DNA of 14,773 nt. Source: Chloroflexota bacterium. Its GTDB lineage: Bacteria; Chloroflexota; UBA4733. Shown here piece by piece: positions 1 to 6,723 of this stretch. The first letter of the stretch is position 1. Each line of letters starts with the position of its first letter. The stretch spans positions 4,491-19,263 of the forward strand of contig JAMDCW010000039.1 of NCBI GenBank assembly GCA_023489405.1, written 5' to 3'. The notes under the pieces are model-generated. The model did no database searches. It was given only the letters and a program-made list of their open reading frames with translations, and was not told the DNA's origin. A program made the translations under genes and the position numbers.

Positions 1-62
1 CCGCGGCGGCGGATGATGCGACACTTATCGCATCGCGGACGTACCGATGCGCGTACTTTCAT
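1..62 (-). CDS. rpmJ: 50S ribosomal protein L36, N-terminal part (runs off the left edge)
   Basis: Reading the minus strand from an ATG at 60-62 gives MKVRASVRPRCDKCRIIRRR, the well-known start of bacterial L36, with the first CxxC pair of its zinc-binding knuckle (C11, C14). The remaining half of this roughly 37-residue protein lies outside the window. L36 is a tiny zinc-binding protein of the large subunit that contacts 23S rRNA. A Shine-Dalgarno AAGGAG lies at 75-80, about 12 bases before the ATG. It follows secY after only 40 bases, without the adk, map and infA genes that usually separate secY from rpmJ. It is too short and truncated to be found by length-based gene calling, but the sequence match is unambiguous. 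Confidence 0.93.
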   Translation of the reverse strand, partial: MKVRASVRPRCDKCRIIRRR

Positions 63-102
63 TGGTTATCCACACTCCTTACTGTTTCCCAAAGCGCTTC
101 CA

Positions 103-1439
103 CTATCGGATAAAGCCTCGGTAGCGACGCATGAGCAGTTGAGCTTCTAATTGCTTTATGGTGTCTAAGACAACACCCACGACGATCAATAGTCCGGTGC
201 TCGATAGTGTAAGCGACTGGGTTTGGGTGATTGATCGCACAAAGAACGGTGAAATAGCTACGAGACCCAGGAATAAGGCACCGGCTAGTGTTACACGATT
301 GAGTATACGCAAAAGAAATTCCGTAGTACGTGCGCCCGGTCGAATTCCTGGAATGAACCCATTGTTGCGCTGGAGTACCTCTGGAAGATTTTGTTGTTGG
401 AAGATAACGAGTGTATAGAAATAGGTGAAACCAACGACAAGCACAAAGTAGAGAAGCCAGTAGAGCACCCCCTGGCTGTTGAAGAGGTTGTAGATAAAGG
501 TGGCTATCGAGGCTACCCACTGCACTGAAGAGGCAGTGAAGTACGAGGCCACTGTTGCGGGGAAGAGCATGATGGACATAGCGAAGATGAGTGGAATCAT
601 ACCGGCTGAGTTGACACGTAGCGGAATGTGCGTGCTTCCCCCTTGGTAGCGACGGTTTCCCCTTACCCGCTGCGCATATTGGACAGGAATTTGCCGTTCA
701 CCTTGATAGATGACGACGATACCGACGACTAATACCAGTGCTACAAGGGTGAGCACGAGAGCGCCTGCGATGTTGTTACCGGCTACGGCTGTCTGTTGTA
801 CCAATGTGGGCAACCGGGAGACAATTCCCGCAAAGATGATGAGAGAGATGCCATTGCCTACACCACTCTCGGTAATCAGCTCTCCGAGCCACATCAGTAA
901 GATGGTACCTCCAGTCATAGTGACGAGCATTGCGAGGCTCTGCCAGAAGACCGTGAGGGAAACACCCCATAGCCCAAACTGGGTGATGACCTGTGCACCT
1001 GCCGCTGCTCCTTGGGCAACTTCTACAAATTGTGGAGGAGCGTAACAGTACCGAAGGCTTGAAGGAGCGCGATTGGCACAGTGATGATACGAGTAATCTG
1101 GTTGATACGATTATAGCCTTGCTCGCCTTCTTTGCTCAACTGTTCGAGGCGGGGGATGAGCGGGGTGAGCAACTGCATCACAATTGTCGCTGTGATGTAT
1201 GGGTAGACACCGATAGCAGCGACGGAGAAGCTGGTGAGCGCCCCTCCGGAAAACAGATCGAGCATAGAGATCGTTTGGTTTGTCTGTAGCAGTTGAGAGA
1301 GTGCCGTAATGTTGACTCCGGGAATGGGAATATGGGCGATTATCCGAAAGATGACAAGAATGCCCATAGTATAGAGCAGCTTACGTCGCAAGTCGGGCAA
1401 ACGCCAGGCGTTGACTAGCCGCTCTAGTGTTTCGTTCAC
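103..1439 (-). CDS. secY: Protein translocase subunit SecY, interrupted by an apparent -1 frameshift
   Basis: SecY is the ten-helix membrane channel through which the Sec system exports and inserts proteins; it works with SecE/SecG and SecA or the ribosome. Two pieces are seen. Positions 1023-1439 (GTG start) encode the N-terminal 138 residues, including the plug region after IPIPGVN, and end at TAG 1023-1025. Positions 103 to about 1026, in another frame, give the remaining 307 residues, including GELITESGVGNGISLIIFAG and the usual C-terminal basic tail ending in RRYRGFIR. The second frame is open through the junction (VEVAQGAAAGAQV). Restoring one base in the A-run at 1027-1029 (plus strand) would give a normal 445-residue protein reading LLHNFVEVAQ. 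No convincing slippery heptamer is present at the join. SecY is essential, so a sequencing or assembly error is the likeliest explanation; a real mutation cannot be excluded. It follows rplO after 26 bases. Confidence 0.9.
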
Positions 1440-1465
1440 CGGTAGCTCTTTCCTCTGTGACTTTT

Positions 1466-1960
1466 TTAGAACTGCTTGGGGTGTGGATTGTGTTCGCCAA
1501 GCTCGTCCGCAATGCCTCCGAGCTCTTCTATCCGTGCTTTTGCACTTTTGGAGAATCGTGCTGCGTGTACAGTTATTTTCTTTGTGAGCGTCCCACTTCC
1601 CAACACTTTCAGCCCCATGAAAGGGCCGAGTCCAGCAAGTCGGGGGCGCAGTATCCTCATCGCTGTCAGCGATTCCAGAGAAGCATCTGTTCCTTCGGGA
1701 ACCTTCTCAAGAATATCGAGATCGATGACTTCGAAACGCTTCTTGAAAAGAGCATTGCGGAAGCCACGTCGATAGGGCTGGCGCTTGACAAAGGGGGTTT
1801 GTCCGCCTTCGAATGTCGGAGTGTACTCACCCCGGCGTCGGGCGCGCTGTCCTTTGGTACCCCGTCCAGCGGTCTTACCGTGTCCTGACCCGGTACCGGC
1901 GCCAAGGCGTTTCTTATGATGGGTGGCACCTGCTGGTGGGCGGAGAGTCTCCAAACCCAT
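1466..1960 (-). CDS. rplO: 50S ribosomal protein L15
   Basis: L15 is a late-assembling large-subunit protein that binds 23S rRNA through a long basic N-terminal extension. The product has 164 residues. Its N-terminal half has the classic glycine- and basic-rich pattern (GAGTGSGHGKTAGRGTKGQ, about residues 20-40, then RRRGEYTPTFEGGQTP), and the C-terminal globular part contains the GxGxLTKKITVHA pattern. The ATG at 1958-1960 has an AGGAGG five bases upstream. A longer frame (to 2043) in another register is a shadow. Upstream, rpmD (L30), which normally lies between rpsE and rplO, is missing; only 69 bases separate the two genes. Downstream comes secY, the standard spc order. Confidence 0.97.
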   Translation of the reverse strand: MGLETLRPPAGATHHKKRLGAGTGSGHGKTAGRGTKGQRARRRGEYTPTFEGGQTPFVKRQPYRRGFRNALFKKRFEVIDLDILEKVPEGTDASLESLTAMRILRPRLAGLGPFMGLKVLGSGTLTKKITVHAARFSKSAKARIEELGGIADELGEHNPHPKQF

Positions 1961-2029
1961 CGATTCCTCCTAACCTTGTTTGCGGTGCACGTTGTCGATG
2001 CACCTTTGTCGTCTGATGAGATATCCAGT
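1961..2029 (-). promoter_or_regulatory. rpsE-rplO spacer with hairpin, where rpmD is expected
   Basis: This 69-base spacer is too short to hold L30 (about 60 codons) and no frame shows L30 motifs. It contains a perfect 6-bp inverted repeat, GGTGCA at 1984-1989 and TGCACC at 1999-2004. Two further pairs (1990-1991 with 1996-1997) are possible if A1998 bulges out, leaving a four-base loop. No T-run follows on the minus strand, so it is not an intrinsic terminator. It sits some 15 bases before the rplO Shine-Dalgarno. A role in mRNA stability or translation of rplO is only inference. Confidence 0.4.
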
Positions 2030-2545
2030 TTAAGCTGGAACACTCCGCCGTATAAGCCGTTCTATAGAAATATTACGGCGAGCAGCTACTTGTTCAGGGG
2101 ACTGGAGCTTCATAAGCGCTTGGACAGTAGCAGCGACAGAGTTTACCTTATTCGAGCTACCAATTGTCTTGCTGAGGACGTCTTGAATGCCAGCCACTTC
2201 TACGACAGCACGTACAGCGGCGCCAGCAATGACCCCGGTTCCGGCTGATGCCGGTCTGAGTAAGACGGTGGATGCGCAAAATCGCTCTTGTACCTCGTGG
2301 GGAATTGTGTGCTCGGCTAGTGGTATGGTGACGATGTGTTTTTTGGCATCATCGACTGCCTTTCTGATGGCGTCGGCGACCTCTGCAGCCTTACCGATAC
2401 CAGCACCGACATGGCCAGCATGGTCACCAACCACAGCGACAACGCTAAAACTGAAGTGACGGCCGCCACGGACAACTTTAGTCACGCGACGAATATCGAC
2501 GACACGTTCCTCGAGATTTTCGCGATTGAGTTCTGTTCGCGGCAT
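2030..2545 (-). CDS. rpsE: 30S ribosomal protein S5
   Basis: S5 lies at the back of the 30S subunit, near the mRNA entry and the decoding-fidelity region, with S3 and S4. The 171-residue product shows the N-terminal double-stranded-RNA-binding-like domain (ERVVDIRRVTKVVRGGRHFSFSVVAVVGD, about residues 12-41, with the VRGGR loop where spectinomycin-resistance and ram-type changes occur in other bacteria). This is followed by the GxGKAxEV segment and the C-terminal half with the GTGVIAGAAVRAVVE pattern. The NPxN motif of many S5 proteins reads SNKVNS here, a mild divergence. The ATG at 2543-2545 has GAGGAGG four to five bases upstream. The gene follows rplR by 31 bases; the usual downstream neighbour rpmD is absent. 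Confidence 0.97.
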   Translation of the reverse strand: MPRTELNRENLEERVVDIRRVTKVVRGGRHFSFSVVAVVGDHAGHVGAGIGKAAEVADAIRKAVDDAKKHIVTIPLAEHTIPHEVQERFCASTVLLRPASAGTGVIAGAAVRAVVEVAGIQDVLSKTIGSSNKVNSVAATVQALMKLQSPEQVAARRNISIERLIRRSVPA

Positions 2546-2576
2546 GAATCCTCCTCAAAACTTGGCTGTTGTTGAC

Positions 2577-2945
2577 TTAGAAGCTAAGTCCGGCTGACCG
2601 AGCAGCCTCGGCGAGCGCTTGTACTCTGCCATGGTAGATAAATCCACCGCGGTCGAAGGTCACTTTGGAAATACCAAGTGCGAGGACACGCTGAGCGAGG
2701 AGCTCTCCAACCTTGGCAGCCTGAGCGGCTTTTGGCAGATGTTCGGTGGATTGGCGGAATGCTGGATCGAGTGTTGACGCGGTTGCGAGGGTACGGTGGG
2801 AGCTATCATCTATCACCTGAGCATAGATGTGTTCTGATGAGCGAAAAACACTGAGCCGAGGTCGCTCCGGATTGATAGGAATACGGGCGCGTACGCGACG
2901 GGCCCGTCGTAGGCGTGCCCGCCGTGTATCTTTGGTCTTGATCAC
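2577..2945 (-). CDS. rplR: 50S ribosomal protein L18
   Basis: L18 binds 5S rRNA together with L5 and L25 and helps to dock it in the central protuberance. The 122-residue product has the basic N-terminal stretch (RRARLRRARRVRARI), the PRLSVFRSSEHIYAQVIDD strand pair and the C-terminal VTFDRGGFIYHGRVQALAEAAR signature, which is highly diagnostic. The start is GTG at 2943-2945, with GGGAGGT nine bases upstream; this agrees with the usual L18 length. The position between rplF and rpsE is canonical for the spc operon. The 88-base spacer to rplF is among the longer ones in this part of the cluster, but I see no clear promoter or terminator in it. Confidence 0.97.
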   Translation of the reverse strand: MIKTKDTRRARLRRARRVRARIPINPERPRLSVFRSSEHIYAQVIDDSSHRTLATASTLDPAFRQSTEHLPKAAQAAKVGELLAQRVLALGISKVTFDRGGFIYHGRVQALAEAARSAGLSF

Positions 2946-3033
2946 CTTTTTATTACCTCCCTGGATTCCTCAACACGGTGATGATGAGGGCAGGATCTAC
3001 ATTCCACCAACCTAGCAGTCATTTTTGGATGTG

Positions 3034-3600
3034 CTACTTCTTTTTGCCTCCTGCTTTCCCTGCTTTGCGCCGGATGACTTCATCGATATAACGGATACCT
3101 TTACCGAGATAGGGTTCTGGCTTGCGGATGCTCCGAACCCGACTGGCGACGTCGCCTACTAGCGCCTTATCGATACCATAGACATTGATCCGACTTTCGG
3201 CTGATCGTTGACCTTGAACTTGCTCTACAGAAAACGTGATATTCTCCGGCGCTGCTACTTCGACGGCGTGGCTGAACCCCGCCTGAATGACGAGATTCTT
3301 ACCCATCAATTGTGCTCGATAGCCGGTACCAGTCATCTGTAGCGAGCGAGTGAAGCCTGCCGTGACTCCCGTAATCATGTTCGCGATGAGCGCGCGGGTT
3401 AAGCCGTGTAGAGCTCGCAGCGCTGGCTCATCCGACGCCCGACGAACAAACAATTGATTGTCCTGCCGCTCGACGGTGATGCCCTCACCGAGACGCTCTG
3501 TGAGTGTACCTTTGGGGCCGGTGACGGTGATATGGCGATCCTCCAATGTGATTGTGACACTGGAAGGCACGCCTATTGGGAGACGACCAATACGCGACAT
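3034..3600 (-). CDS. rplF: 50S ribosomal protein L6
   Basis: L6 sits near the factor-binding site and the sarcin-ricin loop of the large subunit. The 188-residue product shows the MSRIGRLPI start, two repeated L6 domains, and the C-terminal signature PEPYLGKGIRYIDEVIRRKAGKAG, ending in GGKKK. Length is normal for the family (about 175-190). The ATG at 3598-3600 is preceded by an AAGAAGG sequence about nine bases away. It lies between rpsH and rplR, the standard order. Nothing unusual is seen in the protein. Confidence 0.97.
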   Translation of the reverse strand: MSRIGRLPIGVPSSVTITLEDRHITVTGPKGTLTERLGEGITVERQDNQLFVRRASDEPALRALHGLTRALIANMITGVTAGFTRSLQMTGTGYRAQLMGKNLVIQAGFSHAVEVAAPENITFSVEQVQGQRSAESRINVYGIDKALVGDVASRVRSIRKPEPYLGKGIRYIDEVIRRKAGKAGGKKK

Positions 3601-3646
3601 ACGTTAGCCCTTCTTGACACGAACTGAAAGTGTACCACCGCACGCA

Positions 3647-4045
3647 CTACCAGATGTAACAGAGCACTTCACCGCCAATGTGGTGATAGTAGGCCTGTTT
3701 CCCTGTCATTACACCCCGCGACGTGGAAAGGACGGCTGTTCCAAGCCCTCCCATGACCCGAGGGATTTGTCCACGTTTCGTGTATATGCGTAGGCCAGGG
3801 CGGCTCACTCTTTTCAAGCCGACGATGACAGGCTTTTTGTCTAGCGTGTACTTGAGCGTGATACGGATTTCGCCTTGAGGTCCCTCATCAAGGTATTCAT
3901 AGTCAGCGATCCAACCCTCATCCATAAGGACCTGAGCGATGGCCTTTTTCAACTGGGATGCTGGAACAGTCACGTGAAGATGCCGTGCCATGGACGCATT
4001 ACGGATGCGAGTCAGCATGTCTGCGATCGAGTCGGTTACGTTCAT
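3647..4045 (-). CDS. rpsH: 30S ribosomal protein S8
   Basis: S8 is a primary 16S rRNA-binding protein and, in enteric bacteria, the translational repressor of the spc operon (known from the family; not shown here). The open frame extends up to 4222, but the real start is the ATG at 4043-4045, giving MNVTDSIADMLTRIRNAS, the usual S8 N-terminus, with AAGGA seven bases upstream. The upstream extension would overlap rpsN in another frame and is a shadow. The 132-residue product ends with the diagnostic GVMTGKQAYYHHIGGEVLCYIW-like tail (GGEVLCYIW), and contains the LSTSRGVMT RNA-binding motif. rpsN ends ten bases upstream. Confidence 0.97.
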   Translation of the reverse strand: MNVTDSIADMLTRIRNASMARHLHVTVPASQLKKAIAQVLMDEGWIADYEYLDEGPQGEIRITLKYTLDKKPVIVGLKRVSRPGLRIYTKRGQIPRVMGGLGTAVLSTSRGVMTGKQAYYHHIGGEVLCYIW

Positions 4046-4055
4046 GGGAATTTCC

Positions 4056-4241
4056 TTACCAGCTAGACTTCGTGATGCCCGGGAGTTCCCCGCGGTTTGC
4101 CATATCGCGGAAGCAGATGCGGCAGAGGGCAAACTGGCGCATATAGGCACGTGGACGTCCACAGGCACGACAGCGGTTGTGGAACTGAACTTGGTACTTT
4201 GGTTTTTTTTGCCAGGCGGCAATCATTGCTTTACGGGCCAT
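4056..4241 (-). CDS. rpsN: 30S ribosomal protein S14, short zinc-binding type
   Basis: S14 belongs to the head of the 30S subunit near S3 and S10 and is a late-assembly protein. At 61 residues this is the short zinc-containing form (often called rpsZ or type Z), with four cysteines C24, C27, C40 and C43 in two CxxC pairs. The long zinc-free form is about 100 residues. The end GITKSSW is typical of the family. The ATG at 4239-4241 has AGGAG seven bases upstream. It lies between rplE and rpsH, as usual for the spc operon. Having the zinc form at this locus suggests that a zinc-free back-up copy, if any, is elsewhere. Confidence 0.97.
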   Translation of the reverse strand: MARKAMIAAWQKKPKYQVQFHNRCRACGRPRAYMRQFALCRICFRDMANRGELPGITKSSW

Positions 4242-4271
4242 GTACTTTCTCCTACCAGATAGCGTTTCTCA

Positions 4272-4820
4272 CTATGACGATCGTTTGAATGGCATACCGA
4301 GAAGTTGAAGGAGTCGACGTCCCTCGTTATCGGTACGGGCAGTGGTGACGATGCACACTTCCATGCCACGCAGTTTATCGATTTTGTCATAGTCGATCTC
4401 AGGGAAGATGAGCTGATCGCGTAGACCGAGCGTGTAGTTGCCGCGACCGTCAAAAGCGTTGGGGGAAATCCCTTGAAAGTCGCGGGTGCGTGGCAGGGCA
4501 ACATTGACGAGGCGGTCCAGGAACTCGTACATGCGAATGCTACGCAGCGTCACCATGACACCTACTGAATATCCTTCACGCACCTTGAAAGCGGCGATGC
4601 TACGGCGCGCTTTGGTCACGACGGGATGTTGTCCTGTGATAGTGGCAAGGTCATTGACTGTTGCGTCAAGGGCCTTTTGGTTTTGGTTGCCTTCACCTAC
4701 ACCGACATTGAGAACTATTTTGTGGAGTCGAGGCACTTGGAGGGGATTCGTGTAGTGAAACTCTTGTGTGAGCTGAGGGAGGATCTCTTTATCGTAGCGC
4801 TCGCGGAGCCGTGGCACCAT
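4272..4820 (-). CDS. rplE: 50S ribosomal protein L5
   Basis: L5 binds 5S rRNA and contacts the P-site tRNA and S13 across the subunit bridge. The frame is open to 4871, but the start chosen is the ATG at 4818-4820 (MVPRLRERYDKEILPQL), which has AGGAG seven bases upstream. Another ATG at 4824-4826 would overlap the rplX stop but puts the AGGAG too close. This gives 182 residues, normal for L5. Diagnostic segments are PRLHKIVLNVGVGE, the KARRSIAAFKVREG stretch, the RDFQGISPNAFDGRGNY loop, and IVTTARTDNEGRRLLQLLGMPF near the end. Only two bases separate it from rplX, which suggests translational coupling. Confidence 0.97.
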   Translation of the reverse strand: MVPRLRERYDKEILPQLTQEFHYTNPLQVPRLHKIVLNVGVGEGNQNQKALDATVNDLATITGQHPVVTKARRSIAAFKVREGYSVGVMVTLRSIRMYEFLDRLVNVALPRTRDFQGISPNAFDGRGNYTLGLRDQLIFPEIDYDKIDKLRGMEVCIVTTARTDNEGRRLLQLLGMPFKRSS

Positions 4821-4822
4821 TA

Positions 4823-5161
4823 TCATTCTCCTCGCTTGCCATCTGCAATGGCTTGACCGCAGTGTTTGCAAACACGCACCTTATGACCATCCGGCATGAA
4901 CTGGAAGCCAACGCGCGTTGGCTTATCGCACTCTGTACAGATAAGCATCACGTTCGAAGTATCCATAGGCGCGTCGAAAGTGACGATGCCTGCCTGGATC
5001 GCTCCCCGGGTGCTATTTCGTGAGACGTGCCGCTTGCGTTGATTCAGTCCGCCGACAACCAAGCGATGTTCTTTCGGACGGACCTCTGTAACCTTGCCAC
5101 GCTTCCCTTTTTCACGGCCGGAGATCACCAAAACAGTGTCGTTGGTTTTGATCTTTGCCAT
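4823..5161 (-). CDS. rplX: 50S ribosomal protein L24
   Basis: L24 is one of the two initiator proteins of large-subunit assembly and binds the 5' end of 23S rRNA. The 112-residue product starts with a KOW domain (about residues 7-33: VLVISGREKGKRGKVTEV). It then shows a zinc-ribbon-like pair of CxxC motifs, C75-C78 and C98-C101, in the DKPTRVG...KVRVCKHCG context common to many Gram-positive and Chloroflexota-type L24 proteins. The ATG at 5159-5161 has GGAG seven bases upstream. The neighbours rplN and rplE are canonical. Confidence 0.97.
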   Translation of the reverse strand: MAKIKTNDTVLVISGREKGKRGKVTEVRPKEHRLVVGGLNQRKRHVSRNSTRGAIQAGIVTFDAPMDTSNVMLICTECDKPTRVGFQFMPDGHKVRVCKHCGQAIADGKRGE

Positions 5162-5207
5162 CCTTCTTCTCCGCTTCTACGAGGTGAACTATCGTCGTTG
5201 AGAGGCG

Positions 5208-5576
5208 CTAGAGCACCTCTTCCGCGAGCGAGATGATGCGCCCGAAGTTGCGATCCCTCAACTCACGAGCCACTGGTCCGAACACGCGTGTACCGCGGGG
5301 AATATTCTGGTTGTTGATGATGACAGCGGCGTTCTCGTCGAAGCGTATATGACTGCCGTCTTCGCGGCCAAACTCTTTGGCGGTACGGACGATGACGGCC
5401 CGGACAACTTCACCTTTTTTGATGGTGCCGTTGGGAGCAGCTTCCTTGACGGCTGCCGTGATGATGTCTCCAATACGCCCGATACGTTTTCCCTGTCCAG
5501 TTATGACTCGAATACACATGATCTCTTTAGCACCAGTATTGTCGGCTACTCGCAGCCTCGTCTGTGGTTGAATCAT
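5208..5576 (-). CDS. rplN: 50S ribosomal protein L14
   Basis: L14 is a very conserved 122-residue protein at the subunit interface, contacting 16S rRNA h14 and L19, and is the target of the silencing factor RsfS. The sequence begins MIQPQTRLRVADNTGAKEIM and contains GDIITAAVKEAAPNG, GEVVRAVIVRTAKE and FGPVARELRDRNFGRIISLA, all diagnostic. The ATG at 5574-5576 overlaps the TGA of rpsQ (ATGA), and GGGAG lies seven bases upstream inside rpsQ. This indicates translational coupling. In enteric bacteria this gene opens the spc operon; here there is no gap or promoter in front, so S10 and spc appear to be one unit. Confidence 0.98.
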   Translation of the reverse strand: MIQPQTRLRVADNTGAKEIMCIRVITGQGKRIGRIGDIITAAVKEAAPNGTIKKGEVVRAVIVRTAKEFGREDGSHIRFDENAAVIINNQNIPRGTRVFGPVARELRDRNFGRIISLAEEVL

Positions 5577-5914
5577 TGTGTTACTCCCTCTTGAGTAGGC
5601 TCAGTAGCTTCGGCGGCGTGTTCTGCAGCAAGACGTTGCGCACTTTGGCGAATGACCTCTGTGAGAATCCAGGTTTTGTGACGGCTGATAGGACGGCAAT
5701 AGCAGAAACGTACTTGATCGCCTACGTGAGCAGTATTGTGTTGATCATGGACTAGGTAGCGCTTAGTTGTACGAATGACATGTCGGTAGAGAGGGTGCCG
5801 CCGGAAGGAGTTAACTTCTACCAAAATCGTTTTATCCATTTTATCCTGGATAACGGTACCTACTTTGACCTGCGTTGGGTGCACTGGCACCTGAGGTGAA
5901 ATATACTTTTTCAT
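5573..5914 (-). CDS. rpsQ: 30S ribosomal protein S17 with C-terminal extension
   Basis: S17 is a primary 16S rRNA-binding OB-fold protein needed early in 30S assembly. The core runs from about residue 15 (VKVGTVIQDKMDKTILVEV) through RRHPLYRHVIRTTKRYLVHD and the GDQVRFCYCRPISRHKTW segment to about residue 88. The protein has 113 residues, against about 85 for typical S17. It has a short N-terminal addition and a C-terminal tail of about 24 residues rich in Ala, Glu and Thr. The ATG at 5912-5914 has a GGAG about 11 bases upstream. The stop overlaps the rplN start by four bases. The tail is probably disordered and its function, if any, is unknown. Confidence 0.95.
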   Translation of the reverse strand: MKKYISPQVPVHPTQVKVGTVIQDKMDKTILVEVNSFRRHPLYRHVIRTTKRYLVHDQHNTAHVGDQVRFCYCRPISRHKTWILTEVIRQSAQRLAAEHAAEATEPTQEGVTQ

Positions 5915-5962
5915 AGATTATTGCTCTCCCTCCACGACACACGTATGCTCAGTTATCGCTTT

Positions 5963-6166
5963 TTAGGCGCCCGCCACTTCGAGCTCTCGCTCACGCAGGA
6001 TCGTTCTTACGCGTGCGATATCTCGTCGGACCGCGTCAAGCCGGTTGTAGTTCTCCAGTTGCCGCGTCGTGAGTTGAAAGCGCAGGTTGAAGAGTTCCTG
6101 CTGAAGTTCGTCTAACCGTTTGGCTAGCTCTTCGTCACTCAACGCCCGCAGATCGGCTGGTTTCAC
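5963..6166 (-). CDS. rpmC: 50S ribosomal protein L29
   Basis: L29 is a small helical protein near the polypeptide exit tunnel, next to L23, where it helps to form the docking site for trigger factor and SRP. The 67-residue product contains the standard LRALSDEELAKRLDELQQELFNLRFQL two-helix start and the family signature around NYNRLDAVRRDIARVRTILRERE. The start is GTG (6164-6166), with AAAGGAG eight bases upstream; no in-frame ATG fits. It lies between rplP and rpsQ as expected. Confidence 0.96.
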   Translation of the reverse strand: MKPADLRALSDEELAKRLDELQQELFNLRFQLTTRQLENYNRLDAVRRDIARVRTILRERELEVAGA

Positions 6167-6214
6167 TGTGGTGCTCCTTTAGTATCTCGGATGTGCCTCT
6201 TATGGATTTGGTGA

Positions 6215-6709
6215 CTACTCCCTACTATCATTATCGGTAGTAATGGCAGGGAGACCTGCTCCGGTTGCAATCGGTTCTTCAGGCGGGTTAGCGGAGGATG
6301 GCATCTCCCGATGGACGATCTTGGTGTGGATGGGGAGTTTGTAGCTCGCCCTAAGTAGCGCTTCGTGTGCCGTCTCCTCTCGGACGCCGGCGATTTCGAA
6401 GAGGATGTGGCCAGGTCTCACGACGGCAACCCAGTGATCAGGAGCTCCTTTGCCAGATCCCATGCGGGTCTCAGCAGGCTTTGCGGTCACTGATTTATCA
6501 GGGAATACACGGATCCACATCTGGCCACCACGACGCGTATTGTGTGTGATGGCACGCCGAGCCGCTTCAATCTGTTGGGCAGTGAGCCAGACGGGCTCAA
6601 GCGCTTGCAGTCCCCACTCACCAAAGGCGACGGTGGTACCACGAGAGGCAACGCCACGAAGCCGCCCTCGATGCTGCTTCCGGTGTTTGACTCGCTTGGG
6701 CATTAACAC
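6215..6709 (-). CDS. rplP: 50S ribosomal protein L16 with C-terminal extension
   Basis: L16 helps to form the A-site tRNA elbow contact and the region near the peptidyl-transferase centre and is a late-assembly protein. The product shows MLMPKRVKHRKQHRGR, then GEWGLQALEPVWLTAQQIEAARR, RGGQMWIRVFPDKSVTAKP and ETRMGSGKG, followed by the core end KLPIHTKIVHRE near residue 134. The total is 164 residues against about 136-144 in most bacteria; residues 135-164 are an acidic, Pro/Ala/Thr-rich tail. The start is GTG at 6707-6709, with GGGAG seven bases upstream. The ATG two codons later would leave a 13-base spacing, so GTG is preferred. It follows rpsC by 14 bases. Confidence 0.96.
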   Translation of the reverse strand: MLMPKRVKHRKQHRGRLRGVASRGTTVAFGEWGLQALEPVWLTAQQIEAARRAITHNTRRGGQMWIRVFPDKSVTAKPAETRMGSGKGAPDHWVAVVRPGHILFEIAGVREETAHEALLRASYKLPIHTKIVHREMPSSANPPEEPIATGAGLPAITTDNDSRE

Positions 6710-6723
6710 GGCGACACTCCCTC

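Noticed and set aside
59..520. A 153-codon minus-strand frame overlapping secY
   Set aside because: It overlaps the clear C-terminal half of SecY in another frame and has no family features.
1020..1035. Programmed -1 frameshifting in secY
   Set aside because: The site reads C AAT TTG, which does not meet the X XXY YYZ rule, and no clear downstream pseudoknot is seen; a missing base is simpler.
2946..3033. A promoter in the rplF-rplR spacer
   Set aside because: No -35/-10 pair at suitable spacing could be found on the minus strand; only the rplR ribosome-binding site is clear.
4046..4222. An N-terminal extension of S8
   Set aside because: It overlaps rpsN out of frame; the internal ATG at 4043-4045 has a proper ribosome-binding site and gives the normal S8 N-terminus.
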